Part shown: one piece after another, positions 9,580-19,516 of the stretch
How the letters are laid out: each line of letters starts with the position of its first letter
How positions within the stretch are numbered: position 1 is the stretch's first letter
NCBI GenBank assembly: GCA_048500275.1
Contig: JASNYI010000003.1
Span: 682,001-746,000 of the forward strand
Source: UBA5066 sp048500275
Lineage (GTDB): Bacteria; Acidobacteriota; Thermoanaerobaculia; UBA5066
Length of the DNA stretch: 64,000 bases
Reading direction: 5' to 3'
The notes under the pieces: model-generated
The model's database searches: none
The model's input: only the letters and a program-made list of their open reading frames with translations
What the model was told of the DNA's origin: nothing
Program-made: the position numbers and the translations under genes

Positions 9580-9605
9580 ATCCTCCCCGCCCGGCCCGCC
9601 TCGCC

Positions 9606-9611
9606 TACCAT
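9606..9611 (+). promoter_or_regulatory. Candidate -10 element for tilS
   Basis: TACCAT exactly 6 nt before the GTG start of tilS. No Shine-Dalgarno is present in the short gap after the tRNA, so a leaderless start is plausible; co-transcription with the tRNA is the alternative. Confidence 0.3.
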
Positions 9612-9617
9612 TCGCGG

Positions 9618-10616
9618 GTGCCGACACCCGCCCTCCCCGAGACCGCCCCCGGCGCCCTGCGCGAGGCTTTCTGCCGGCACCTCGCCGAGTCCCGCCTCCT
9701 CGACGGCGCCACGGCCGTCGTCGCCGCCTGCTCGGGCGGGAGCGACTCCACCGGGCTCCTCGCCCTCCTCGCCCCCGAGGCGAGCCGCCGCGGACTGCCG
9801 CTCGTCGCCTTCCACGTGGACCACCAGCTCCGGGGCGTGGAAGGGCACCGCGACGCCCGTTCCGCGGCCGACCTCGCCGCCGGTCTCGGCCTGGCCTTCG
9901 TCTTCCGGAGCTTCCCGGTCCGGGAGCTTCGGAGGGCGGGGGAGAGCCTGGAGTCCGCGGCGCGGCGGCTGCGGTACGAGGCGCTCCTCGCCCTCGGAAA
10001 CGACCTCGGTCCCGGGACCCGCCTCGCGACCGGCCACACCCTCGAAGACCAGGCCGAGACGGTCCTGCTCCACCTCGAGCGCCGGCTCGGCCGCTCCCGG
10101 GGCGGAGTCCGCCCGAGCCGGGCCGACGGCGTCATCAGGCCCCTCCTCCCCTTCCGGCGGCCGGACATCCGGCACTTACTCCGGGCCGAGGGAATTCCGT
10201 GGCGCGAGGACGCCTCGAACGCCGACGAGCGCTTCGCCAGGAACCGGATCCGCCACCGGGTCCTCCCCTCCCTGGAGGTCCGGTGGCCCGGCGTCACGGT
10301 ACGGCTCGCGAGGGCCGCGCAGGCCCTCACGGAACGCCTCGACGCGATGGACGCCCGGATCGACGCCGCGCTCGCCCTCGCGCGCGTCCCCCTGGAAGGC
10401 CCCTGGCCCCGGGTGCTCCTGAACGGTCTCGGAAGGGATGCGGCAGGCCGGCTCCTCGTCCGCGCCGCCGGGAGCGACGGGCGGCGGCCCGGGAGGGCCC
10501 AGGTATCCCGGGTCCTCGACCGCCTCGGAAGGGGCGAGCCGGCGTTCCGGGAGGCGTTCGCGGGCCGCCGGATCGCCGTGGACCGCCTGACCGTCCGCGT
10601 GACCTCCCCCTGCTAG
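9618..10616 (+). CDS. tilS: tRNA(Ile)-lysidine synthase
   Basis: 332 aa from GTG. TilS uses ATP to attach lysine to C34 of minor tRNA-Ile (CAU), switching it from methionine to isoleucine. The PP-loop motif SGGSDS is at about residues 39-44, followed by the family patterns FHVDHQLRG and ATGHTLEDQAETVLL, then R-rich RNA-contact segments (RRPDIRHLLRAEGIPWREDASN, with NRIRHRVLP after it). The length matches the shorter TilS class lacking the full E. coli C-terminal domains. It follows a CAT-anticodon tRNA and precedes the hpt-like gene and ftsH, a gene order seen widely in bacteria. Confidence 0.95.
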   Translation: MPTPALPETAPGALREAFCRHLAESRLLDGATAVVAACSGGSDSTGLLALLAPEASRRGLPLVAFHVDHQLRGVEGHRDARSAADLAAGLGLAFVFRSFPVRELRRAGESLESAARRLRYEALLALGNDLGPGTRLATGHTLEDQAETVLLHLERRLGRSRGGVRPSRADGVIRPLLPFRRPDIRHLLRAEGIPWREDASNADERFARNRIRHRVLPSLEVRWPGVTVRLARAAQALTERLDAMDARIDAALALARVPLEGPWPRVLLNGLGRDAAGRLLVRAAGSDGRRPGRAQVSRVLDRLGRGEPAFREAFAGRRIAVDRLTVRVTSPC

Positions 10617-10619
10617 ACT
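10614..10619 (+). promoter_or_regulatory. Candidate -10 element for the hpt-like gene
   Basis: TAGACT, which includes the tilS stop codon TAG, lies 6 nt before the ATG of the next gene. There is no Shine-Dalgarno between the two genes. Confidence 0.3.
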
Positions 10620-10625
10620 GATGCC

Positions 10626-11189
10626 ATGGACCTCCTCTACGACGAGCGGTTCTCACCCACCGAGATCGCCCACAGAGTCCAGGCGATCGGCCAGAGAATC
10701 TCGGGCGACTTTCCCGAGAGCCCGATCGTCCTGATCGCCATCCTCAAGGGGGCCGCGATTTTCGCGTCGGACTTGGCGAGGACGATGCCCCGATCGGTCC
10801 GCCTCGAGTACATCGACGTGATCCGTGGCGGCGAGGAGGAGATCGTCGACTTCCACTTCGTCACGCCGTTCAACGTCCGGGGAGCCGACATCATCATCCT
10901 CAAGGACGTGATCCGGAGCGGGATCATCGAGACCTACCTCGCCGACCAGCTGCGCGAGGAGGGACCGTCCTCCGTGCGATTCGCCGCCATCGTCGACCGC
11001 CCCCAGGAGCGGAAGAGCTCCCTCCTGGTCGACTACGTCCTGTTCCCCTCCGAGGACGGCGTCCTCGTCGGGTACGGGATGGAGTTCGGCGGCGAGGGAG
11101 GCAACTTCCCGTTCATCGCGAAGGTCCGGACGCCGGGCGATCCCCCCTTCGCTCAGGCCACCGGACCGATCAGGATCGTCCGGGGCTGA
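10626..11189 (+). CDS. Hypoxanthine phosphoribosyltransferase-like protein with altered active site
   Basis: 187 aa with the HPRT fold order: KGAAIFASDL near 41-50 (usual KG..FF.DL), the PRPP loop at 91-99, DRP near 124 and VGYGMEF near 148-154. Position between tilS and ftsH is the classic place of hpt. Key residues differ from the family: the usual V-E-D-I-I-D-T-G loop reads L-K-D-V-I-R-S-G, so the acidic Glu and the catalytic Asp become Lys and Arg; the late Asp that binds metal is Glu (153) and the Arg that contacts pyrophosphate is Gly. It may have lost purine salvage activity or changed substrate; I withhold the gene symbol for that reason. Confidence 0.8.
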   Translation: MDLLYDERFSPTEIAHRVQAIGQRISGDFPESPIVLIAILKGAAIFASDLARTMPRSVRLEYIDVIRGGEEEIVDFHFVTPFNVRGADIIILKDVIRSGIIETYLADQLREEGPSSVRFAAIVDRPQERKSSLLVDYVLFPSEDGVLVGYGMEFGGEGGNFPFIAKVRTPGDPPFAQATGPIRIVRG

Positions 11190-11263
11190 TACTTGATCTC
11201 CCGCTGCGCTGACGCTCCGCGGGGGCGGCCCCGGCGCCGTAGATTGCCGGGAAGGGTGACCTC

Positions 11264-13213
<1,950 letters not shown>

Positions 13214-13224
13214 CCCCCCGGGCC

Positions 13225-14112
13225 GTGACCTCGTTCGTCCTTCGTCTCGGGGGCCGGGAGCTGCATCTCGGTTCCCCGGCCGGGGTCATGGCGATCCTGA
13301 ACGTCACCCCCGATTCGTTCTCCGACGGCGGCCTCCACGGCTCCACGGCGGTCGCCGTCGCCGCGGGGCTCGGCTTCGCCGAGGCCGGTGCCGCGCTCCT
13401 CGACGTCGGCGGCGAGTCGACCCGCCCGCGCGGGGCGGCCTACGGAGACGGTGCGCCGGAGGTCCCGGCCGACGAGGAGATCGCCCGCGTCGTCCCGGTC
13501 GTCGAGGGAATCCGGGCCGTGCACGCCGAGATCCCGATCTCCGTCGACACCCGGAGGACCGAGGTGGCCCGCCATGCGCTCGACGCCGGGGCCGACGTCG
13601 TCAACCTGGTCACAGGCCTGGACGCGCCCTCCGGCCTCCTCGACCTCGTCGCCGAAAGGGGCGCCGCGATCGTCCTCAACCACATGAGGGGCCTCCCGTC
13701 GACGACGTTCGAGGTGTCGCGCTTCGGCCCGGACGTCGTCGCCGAGGTGGCGGGTGACCTGGCCCGCGCGCGCCGCCGGTGCCTCGCCGCCGGGATCCGG
13801 CCTGACCGGATTCTCCTCGACCCCGGCCTCGGGTTCGGCAAGACGCCGGACCAGAACTTCGCGCTCCTCGCCGGCCTCGCGGAGCTCGCCGGCGAGGGGG
13901 TTCCGATCGTCGTCGGGGCGTCGCGCAAGGCCTTTCTCGGCACCGTCTCCGGGAAGCCCGCCGCCGAGCGGCTTCCCGAGTCGCTGGCCGCCTGCGCCGC
14001 TGCGGTGGAGCGGCTCGGGGGCCGTAACCCGCTCCTCCTGCGCGTCCACGACGTCGGGGAGACGCTGCGCTTCCTCGCCGTCCTGGCGCGGGCAGGGGCG
14101 GTCCCTACCTGA
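13225..14112 (+). CDS. folP: Dihydropteroate synthase
   Basis: About 295 aa from GTG, 12 nt after ftsH. FolP joins p-aminobenzoate to hydroxymethyl-dihydropterin pyrophosphate in folate synthesis. Family motifs: MAILNVTPDSFSDGG near 27-41, DVGGESTRP, SVDTRR, the loop HMRGLPSTT (usually HMQG.P), DPGLGFGKT and GASRKAFLG near the end. The GTG was chosen over the internal ATG because the first strand (LRLGGRELHLG) is part of the fold. Its 3' end overlaps the stop of the convergent metalloprotease gene by 8 nt. One change from the consensus: the usual IND segment reads VNL. Confidence 0.95.
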   Translation: MTSFVLRLGGRELHLGSPAGVMAILNVTPDSFSDGGLHGSTAVAVAAGLGFAEAGAALLDVGGESTRPRGAAYGDGAPEVPADEEIARVVPVVEGIRAVHAEIPISVDTRRTEVARHALDAGADVVNLVTGLDAPSGLLDLVAERGAAIVLNHMRGLPSTTFEVSRFGPDVVAEVAGDLARARRRCLAAGIRPDRILLDPGLGFGKTPDQNFALLAGLAELAGEGVPIVVGASRKAFLGTVSGKPAAERLPESLAACAAAVERLGGRNPLLLRVHDVGETLRFLAVLARAGAVPT

Positions 14113-17100
14113 GGATCTTCAGCGAGACCATCGTCTCCCAGCGGGGCGAATAACCCTCTTCGAACGCCACGGCCTGCCCCACCGAGAGCGTCATCTCGAG
14201 CCGCGAGAGCGCAAAGACCCGGAAGTCGACCTGGGCACCGACGTTCCCGACGACGTGCCGCGAGTCGTCGTTCCCGAGGTCGGCCTCGGAGTCCAGGTTC
14301 GTCACCATCGCGCTCGCGAAGAGAGCCGGGCGCGCCCACTGGACGTAGACGTCCGCGGTCCCTGCTCCCCGGAACCGGACCGGCGGCAGGTTCCACTCGA
14401 GCATCGTCCGGGCGAAGTTGCTCCCCGGGATCTCGTCGATCTCGACCCCGGGGAAGCTCAGGAACTCCCGGTAGCGCTTCTCGGGACGGTAGTCGACCCA
14501 GTTGTTGCCGAAGCCGCCGAAGTAGAAGCTCGCGAACGGCTCGCCCGTCTCGCGCGGCGTCCAGCCGGCGGTGCTCCGGAGCCAGACCGAGGAGTGCCTG
14601 AGGGGAAGGGCGAAGCCGACGTCGTACGTGCCCCACACCTTCGGGTAGGAGCGGCCGTTCACGTGGTCGCCGGCGAACCCGGCCTCCCAGGCGTGCCCCT
14701 TCTCCTTGTCCACCGCCCCGAGGGACTGGCGCTGGTTCTCGTAGCGGAGCCGGGCCCGGAGCGCGAAGAGCTCCTCGTAGGCCGTCTCGACGTTCTGGAA
14801 GTCGGGAAGGCGGTCGAGCCCGCCGTAGTACGTCACGTTCGTTTCCAGCCGCAGCTCTCGCGGCTTGTCCCAGAGGAGCGCCTTCTGCCAGCCGACGCGG
14901 AAGGAGTACCCCTTCATGCTCGTCTTCTTCGGCCCGAAGAGGTCGTAGAAGTCTCCCGCGTTCCACCGGAACCGCGCGCTCCAGTCGTACCGGTCGAAGC
15001 GGGCGTCAACGTGGAGGCGTTCGTCGGACGGGAGGCGCCCGTCGGGCGAGAAAGACGCGGTCAGGTGGATCTTGTTGAGCTGGACCGGGTCGGAGAGGTT
15101 CAGGCGAAAGCCGACGGCCGCGGAGTCCTTGTAGCCCTGGACGACCGGGTAGAAGGAGTCGATCCCGATCCCCGCGAAGGAGCGGTAGGTTCCCTTCGAC
15201 CTCACGAGGGAGTCGAGGTCGACCGCCGACGGCGGTGGGACCTTCCAGGTCTCGAGGACGGGGTGCTTCTCGATGGTCTCGTTGCCGAGGAACGTGATCG
15301 GGCTGACGTCCTCGGTGACACGGGCCTCGACCCGGGCCGGGACGAACCCCTCCCCCGTGAAGCGAAACGCGAGGAGGGAGCCGTCGGCCATCGGCAGCGG
15401 GCGGAAGAAACCCGTCTCCGTGTTGCTGAGGGCCTCCTGCTTCCCGGTGGCGAGGTCGAACCGGAAGAGGTTCGCGACGCCCGTGTAGAACGAGCTCCCG
15501 TAAAGGCTCTTCCCGTCGGGTGCGAAGACGAAGTTCATCGGGATGGCGGCGCCGAAGTCCGTGGTCGCCACCGGCGTCGCGTCGCCGGCCAGGAGCGCTT
15601 CGGTCCCCAACACCTGGAGCGTGTGCTGGCCGGTCACCGCGGACACGGAGAACGAGAGGAGCCTGCCGTCGGGGGAGAGGTCCAGGTCGTAGAGCGCCTC
15701 GCCGTACGGGAACGAGCGGACCTGCTTCCACTCGGCGTACGGGTGGGGAATTCTCACGAGCGTCGAGATGCCGTTCAAGACCCTCACGCCCCAGAGGGAA
15801 CGGTCGGCCGGGTTGAAGACGAGCTCGCCGATCCGCGCCTCTTTCAGGAGGATCTTCGAGACGCCGGTGCGCGGGTCGAGGGAACGCACGTCGCGGAACT
15901 CGCCGTTGTCGGTCGTGTAGTAGAGCAGCTTCGCGCCCGGGTCCCAGGCGAGGGACGTGACGAAGAAGCCGAGCGGGCCCTTGACCTCGGCGATCCTCCT
16001 GACCGAACCGTCCTCCACCGAGATCGCCCCGACGTGGGCCACGACGCCCGGGTGGTTGAAGGCGGCGTAGAGGAGCTTCGCTTCAGGGTCCCAGAACGCG
16101 CGGGAGACCCCGCCCAGGGCCTGCGGGGAGAGGTCCCTGTACGGCGTCGTCGGGTACGTCCGGATCGCGGCGAGGTTCTTTGCCTGGAACTCCTTCTCGA
16201 AGCCGACCCACTCCCCCCACGCGTCGGGGAGGGAGCGGCCGAAGACCTGCCGGAACTGCGAGGCGTAGTAGGCCTTCGAGCCCTCCCGGCGCCCCAGCCA
16301 CTCGACGAGCTTCTCCGGCGAGTACCGGTGGGCGAGGAAGGTCATGAAGCGGCCGCCGTAGACGTAGGAGTTCGCCTCGAGCTGGAAGTCGATCTTGGTC
16401 CCCTCGGAGACCAGACCCAGCGGGTCGTAGAAACGGCTCCCGTCCCGGACCATCGAGCGGAAGACCATCTCGTCCCAGGCGCTCTGGGCGCGTCCCCGTC
16501 CCCCGGCCATCCAGGTCTCGAGGAAGACGGCGGCCCCCTCGTGGTACCAGCGCGGCGTGAGGCTCCGGGGCGTCGTGAGGTAGTTGTAGAGGATCGTCTC
16601 GGGCTGTTCCGGCGTCGCCGGCACCTTCCCCCCGAAGAGCGTCCGGAAGAGCCGGTCGCCCTTCGTCGACTGGTCGTCGAGGGTCACGTGGACGAGCTCG
16701 TGGTTCATCATCCAGTTGACCGTCTCGTTCGCGGGGACGGTCTCGTAGGCGAAGGCCACGGGCGCCACCTGGAACATCATGAAGTTCCGGGGCACGACGC
16801 TCACGCCGGCGTTGCCGAAGTCCGAGAAGTCGTTCAGGAAGACCGTCACCTTCCCGGAGGGCCGGTAGTCGAAGAGGCGCTTCTGGAAGCCGAGCGCGTT
16901 CTCGAACGAACGGGCCACGTGAGGGGCGAGGTACGACTGGCCAGGGGCGAAGTAGACGAGGCGCAGGTCGTCGGTCTCGAGGGTCGAGATCTGCCCCGGG
17001 GCCGCGAGGGCGCCGAGAAGCAGGGCGGCCGCCACGAGGGCGGCCGACACGAAGCGGAGCTTGCTCCCGCGACAGGAGGGCGAGGAAAGCGGACCGGGAG

Positions 17101-17137
17101 ACGCCGCCCCGGCGCCTCCCGGTCGTGCGGTCGTCAC
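14105..17137 (-). CDS. Secreted HEXXH metallopeptidase-like protein with propeller-like and C-terminal barrel-like regions
   Basis: 1010 aa from GTG. A hydrophobic signal segment spans about 27-48. Residues 50-330 look like a gluzincin peptidase of the MA-like kind: HELVH at 146-150 and, downstream, YHEGAAVFLE at 198-207 that could supply the third zinc ligand. Residues about 330-620 contain repeated WDP/SPDG-type strands (SLAWDPGAKLLYY, DLDLSPDGRLLSF, NFVFAPDGKSLYG) like a TolB-type beta-propeller. From about 680 to the end, alternating aromatic strands finishing in F/L-rich ends suggest an outer-membrane barrel. It begins 3 nt after the stop of the nonapeptide repeat gene, so both are probably co-transcribed and under the sigma-dependent promoter at 18149-18179. 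Substrate unknown. Confidence 0.75.
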   Translation of the reverse strand: MTTARPGGAGAASPGPLSSPSCRGSKLRFVSAALVAAALLLGALAAPGQISTLETDDLRLVYFAPGQSYLAPHVARSFENALGFQKRLFDYRPSGKVTVFLNDFSDFGNAGVSVVPRNFMMFQVAPVAFAYETVPANETVNWMMNHELVHVTLDDQSTKGDRLFRTLFGGKVPATPEQPETILYNYLTTPRSLTPRWYHEGAAVFLETWMAGGRGRAQSAWDEMVFRSMVRDGSRFYDPLGLVSEGTKIDFQLEANSYVYGGRFMTFLAHRYSPEKLVEWLGRREGSKAYYASQFRQVFGRSLPDAWGEWVGFEKEFQAKNLAAIRTYPTTPYRDLSPQALGGVSRAFWDPEAKLLYAAFNHPGVVAHVGAISVEDGSVRRIAEVKGPLGFFVTSLAWDPGAKLLYYTTDNGEFRDVRSLDPRTGVSKILLKEARIGELVFNPADRSLWGVRVLNGISTLVRIPHPYAEWKQVRSFPYGEALYDLDLSPDGRLLSFSVSAVTGQHTLQVLGTEALLAGDATPVATTDFGAAIPMNFVFAPDGKSLYGSSFYTGVANLFRFDLATGKQEALSNTETGFFRPLPMADGSLLAFRFTGEGFVPARVEARVTEDVSPITFLGNETIEKHPVLETWKVPPPSAVDLDSLVRSKGTYRSFAGIGIDSFYPVVQGYKDSAAVGFRLNLSDPVQLNKIHLTASFSPDGRLPSDERLHVDARFDRYDWSARFRWNAGDFYDLFGPKKTSMKGYSFRVGWQKALLWDKPRELRLETNVTYYGGLDRLPDFQNVETAYEELFALRARLRYENQRQSLGAVDKEKGHAWEAGFAGDHVNGRSYPKVWGTYDVGFALPLRHSSVWLRSTAGWTPRETGEPFASFYFGGFGNNWVDYRPEKRYREFLSFPGVEIDEIPGSNFARTMLEWNLPPVRFRGAGTADVYVQWARPALFASAMVTNLDSEADLGNDDSRHVVGNVGAQVDFRVFALSRLEMTLSVGQAVAFEEGYSPRWETMVSLKILR

Positions 17138-17140
17138 GTC

Positions 17141-18088
17141 CTAGTTCGTGGACCGGGCTTCGTTCGAGAGCGCCCTGACGAACGCCTCGTTCGACAGCGC
17201 CTGCCGGAACGCCTCGTTCGAAAGGGCCTGGCGGAACGCCTCGTTCGAGAGAGCCTGCCGGAACGCCTCGTTCGACAGCGCCTGACGGAAGGCCTCGTTC
17301 GACAGCGCCCTGTTGAAGGCCTCGTTCGAGAGAGTCTGCTTGAACGCCTCGTTCGACAGCGCCTGACGGAAGGCCTCGTTCGACAGCGCCTGGCGGAACG
17401 CCTCGTTGTTCATCGCCTGGCGGAACGCCTCGTTCGACAGCGCCTGCCGGAAGGCGGCGTTGTCGATCGCCTGCCGGAACGCCTCGTTGTTCATCGCCTG
17501 CTTGAACGCCTCGTTCTGCATCGCCTGGCGGAACGCCTCGTTGTTCATCGCCTGCTTGAACGCCTCGTTGTTCAGCGCCTGGCGGAACGCCTCGTTCGAG
17601 AGGGCCTGACGGAAGGCCTCGTTCGACAGGGCCTGGCGGAACGCCTCGTTCGAGAGGGCCTGACGGAAGGCCTCGTTCGACAAGGCCTGACGGAAGGCTT
17701 CGTTCGACAGCGCCTGGCGGAACGCCTCGTTCGACAGCGCCTGCCGGAACGCCTCGTTCGAGAGGGCCTGGCGGAAGGCTTCGTTCGACAGCGCCTGGCG
17801 GAACGCCTCGTTCGACAGCGCCTGCTGGAACGCCTGGTTCGAGAGGGCGTTCCGGAGCTCGGGGTCCTTCGTGATCTTGTCGTAGACGTCGGTCTGCATG
17901 AAGGCCTGGAGGTCCGGGTTCTCCAGGACGACGTCGTCCTTCGCGATCTGGCCGGACTGGTGGCGCTTGGCCGCGCCTACCGTCCCCTCGGCTCCGGGAT
18001 CGGTGGGGGGGACGCCCCGGACCACGAAGTAGCCGATCGCGCCGGCCGCCACGATCGCGACACCCGACAGGACGATGTTCTTCTTCAT
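17141..18088 (-). CDS. Membrane-anchored protein with 25 tandem nonapeptide (NEAFRQALS) repeats
   Basis: 315 aa. ATG preceded by GGAAGAGGAAAG. Residues 6-24 form a single membrane helix or uncleaved signal (IVLSGVAIVAAGAIGYFVV). Residues 84-308 are exactly 25 copies of a 9-residue unit with consensus NEAFRQALS, and the preceding NPDLQAFMQ and DPELRNALS look like degenerate copies. Variant units (NEAFKQAMN, NEAFRQAID) cluster in the middle. The unit is helix-prone and 9 residues equal 2.5 alpha-helical turns, so a long straight helix with two opposite hydrophobic stripes is plausible. It lies between the anti-sigma gene and the metallopeptidase gene and has its own sigma-type promoter motif. 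No family recognised; function unknown. Confidence 0.85.
   Translation of the reverse strand: MKKNIVLSGVAIVAAGAIGYFVVRGVPPTDPGAEGTVGAAKRHQSGQIAKDDVVLENPDLQAFMQTDVYDKITKDPELRNALSNQAFQQALSNEAFRQALSNEAFRQALSNEAFRQALSNEAFRQALSNEAFRQALSNEAFRQALSNEAFRQALSNEAFRQALSNEAFRQALNNEAFKQAMNNEAFRQAMQNEAFKQAMNNEAFRQAIDNAAFRQALSNEAFRQAMNNEAFRQALSNEAFRQALSNEAFKQTLSNEAFNRALSNEAFRQALSNEAFRQALSNEAFRQALSNEAFRQALSNEAFVRALSNEARSTN
17165..17839 (-). repeat. 27-bp tandem repeat array, 25 units, inside a coding sequence
   Basis: 675 bases made of 25 head-to-tail 27-nt units without spacers, in frame with the nonapeptide protein. Units differ mostly by synonymous changes and a few Lys/Met/Asn substitutions; a central group (about 17400-17570) is more diverged than the two ends, a pattern consistent with repeated duplication from the outer units. 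Confidence 0.95.
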
Positions 18089-18148
18089 CGCTTTCCTCTT
18101 CCGGAGCCGCCCGACGGGGCGCCGCTCCCGTTCAATTGTGACTTCGGC

Positions 18149-18179
18149 TCAATTACAACAGGTTCGAAGAAAAGTTGGT
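18149..18179 (-). promoter_or_regulatory. Putative ECF sigma promoter for the repeat-protein/metallopeptidase operon
   Basis: Reading the minus strand, ACCAACTTTTC is followed after 11 nt by TGTAATTGA. The identical two blocks with identical spacing occur upstream of the ECF sigma gene (19513-19543). AAC-type -35 elements are typical of ECF promoters. The motif ends 60 nt before the ATG at 18088. These two blocks are AT-rich against a 70% GC background. Confidence 0.7.
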
Positions 18180-18200
18180 GGCGGCCCTTCCAAAGGCGCC

Positions 18201-18974
18201 TCATGGCCCCTCCGCCGGGCGGACGGCGAGTTCCCAGCTCTCGCGGCCGCCGACCTCGAGCCGAAGCGTCCGGACGGGCGCCTTCCCGACGTCGAACGAG
18301 GCGCTGTAGACGTTTCGCCCGGCCGGGTGGAGGAAACGCAGCCGTCCGGCCCCCATCACGACGTCGCCGCCGGTCGGGACGTCCCGGGAGAAGGACCGGG
18401 GCGACGCACCCGTCCCGTCGAGCTCCAGCCGGACCTCGACGGGGTCCGTCGCGTCGAGCTCGAGGACGACGACGAGGAGCCCGCCCTCGAGCCGGGCGAC
18501 GGCCTCTCCCCGCACGCCCTGGCTTGCGAAGGACCGCTGGCCGAGGATTCCCGGGGGGACGAGCCGTCCGCCGGGCAGAGCCGTTCCCGTGAGAGCGTCC
18601 CTCTCGGCACGGGACAGGAGCCCGGGGTCGGTCGGGAGCAGGGCGCCCAGGACGAGCCCCACGACGAGCGCGCAGGCGCACGCCGCGAGCGGTGCGGGGG
18701 CGAAGAGAGCGCGGAGCACCTCGCGCCAGCCTGGCTGAGCTGCTTCCCGCGGCGCCCGGCGCCTCACCACGGACATCACGTCATCCGCAAAGCCCGGCGG
18801 CGGGTCGAGCCGTTCCGCGCGCTCGAGCGCAGCGGAAACACGGAGGAGCGACTCGTATCGGGCCCGGACGCCGGGATCCGCGACGAGAAGCTCCTCGAGC
18901 CGGGTCAACTCCTCGGCGGAGTTCTCACCGTCGATCTCTCGCTGGATCAGCTCTTCGGGATCGTGCCGGTTCAC
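18201..18974 (-). CDS. Membrane-anchored anti-sigma factor (no zinc motif)
   Basis: 257 aa. The ATG overlaps the end of the ECF sigma gene by 4 nt, the standard pairing of sigma and anti-sigma. Residues 1-85 are a charged cytosolic helical domain (EELTRLEELLVADPGVRARYESLL), lacking the HxxxCxxC zinc motif of ZAS anti-sigma factors. One membrane helix covers about 92-113. The periplasmic part (115-257) is beta-rich with no recognised domain. It would hold the sigma factor at the membrane until proteolysis. The PrsW-like gene upstream could supply the protease, by analogy with PrsW and RsiW in Bacillus subtilis; this link is inference. Confidence 0.8.
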   Translation of the reverse strand: MNRHDPEELIQREIDGENSAEELTRLEELLVADPGVRARYESLLRVSAALERAERLDPPPGFADDVMSVVRRRAPREAAQPGWREVLRALFAPAPLAACACALVVGLVLGALLPTDPGLLSRAERDALTGTALPGGRLVPPGILGQRSFASQGVRGEAVARLEGGLLVVVLELDATDPVEVRLELDGTGASPRSFSRDVPTGGDVVMGAGRLRFLHPAGRNVYSASFDVGKAPVRTLRLEVGGRESWELAVRPAEGP

Positions 18975-19516
18975 CGGGAGCCTCCGCGGTCCAGGAGCTC
19001 GGCGAGCCGCTGCCGGGCGGTGTAGAGCCGGGACTTCACTGTCTTCTCCGGGATCGCCAGCGCAGCGCTCATCTCGCCGTACGAGAGGTCGGCGAAGTGG
19101 CGAAGGACGACGACCTCCCGGTAGTCGACGGGCAGGGCCATGAGCGCGGCCTCGATCCCTCGGCCGCGCTCCCGGGCCTCCAGCTCCTCGTGCGGCCCGC
19201 CAGGCGCGGCGGCATCCCAGGCCGGCTCGAGGGACAGCGCCGGCCGGTTCTTCTTGAGGTGGTTCAGGGTGTCGTTGACGAGGATGCGGTAGATCCAGCT
19301 GAAGAACCGGTGGGAGGGGTCGTAGCTCCCGAGCTTCTCGTACGCCTTCACGAAGGCCCCCTGGGCGAGATCGCGGGCGTCCTCGCGGTCATGGACCATC
19401 CGGTAGGCGACGTTGAAGAGGACGCGCTGGTACCTGGCGACCAGGGGGCCGAAAGCCTCAGGGTCGCCCTGGAGGCACCTTTGCACCAGCTCGGCGTCCG
19501 TCTCATCCTGGTTCAA
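18971..19516 (-). CDS. ECF-type RNA polymerase sigma factor
   Basis: 181 aa. Region 2 is seen as DAELVQRCLQGDPEAFGPLV through DLAQGAFVKAYEKLGSYDPS and FFSWIYRILVNDTLNHLKK; region 4 as ALPVDYREVVVLRHFADLSY and IPEKTVKSRLYTARQRLAEL. There is no region 1.1 or 3, as usual for ECF factors. The annotated TTG start lies inside the -10 block of the putative autoregulatory promoter (19513-19543). Either the true start is downstream, for example GTG at 19486, or the gene is also read from a longer transcript. The anti-sigma gene overlaps its end by 4 nt; the PrsW-like gene ends 46 nt upstream. Confidence 0.92.
   Translation of the reverse strand: MNQDETDAELVQRCLQGDPEAFGPLVARYQRVLFNVAYRMVHDREDARDLAQGAFVKAYEKLGSYDPSHRFFSWIYRILVNDTLNHLKKNRPALSLEPAWDAAAPGGPHEELEARERGRGIEAALMALPVDYREVVVLRHFADLSYGEMSAALAIPEKTVKSRLYTARQRLAELLDRGGSR

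Noticed and set aside
9448..9627. N-terminal extension of the zinc-ribbon protein
   Set aside because: It is a translation of the antisense of the tRNA, a well-known artefact; the ATG at 9447 begins after it.
17406..17609. Plus-strand open frame across the tandem repeat region
   Set aside because: It is the antisense of the repeat array; low complexity (MFIAWRNASF-type units) and no start signal.
17165..17839. CRISPR array
   Set aside because: 27-bp units are directly adjacent without spacers and remain in frame as nonapeptides of a longer protein.
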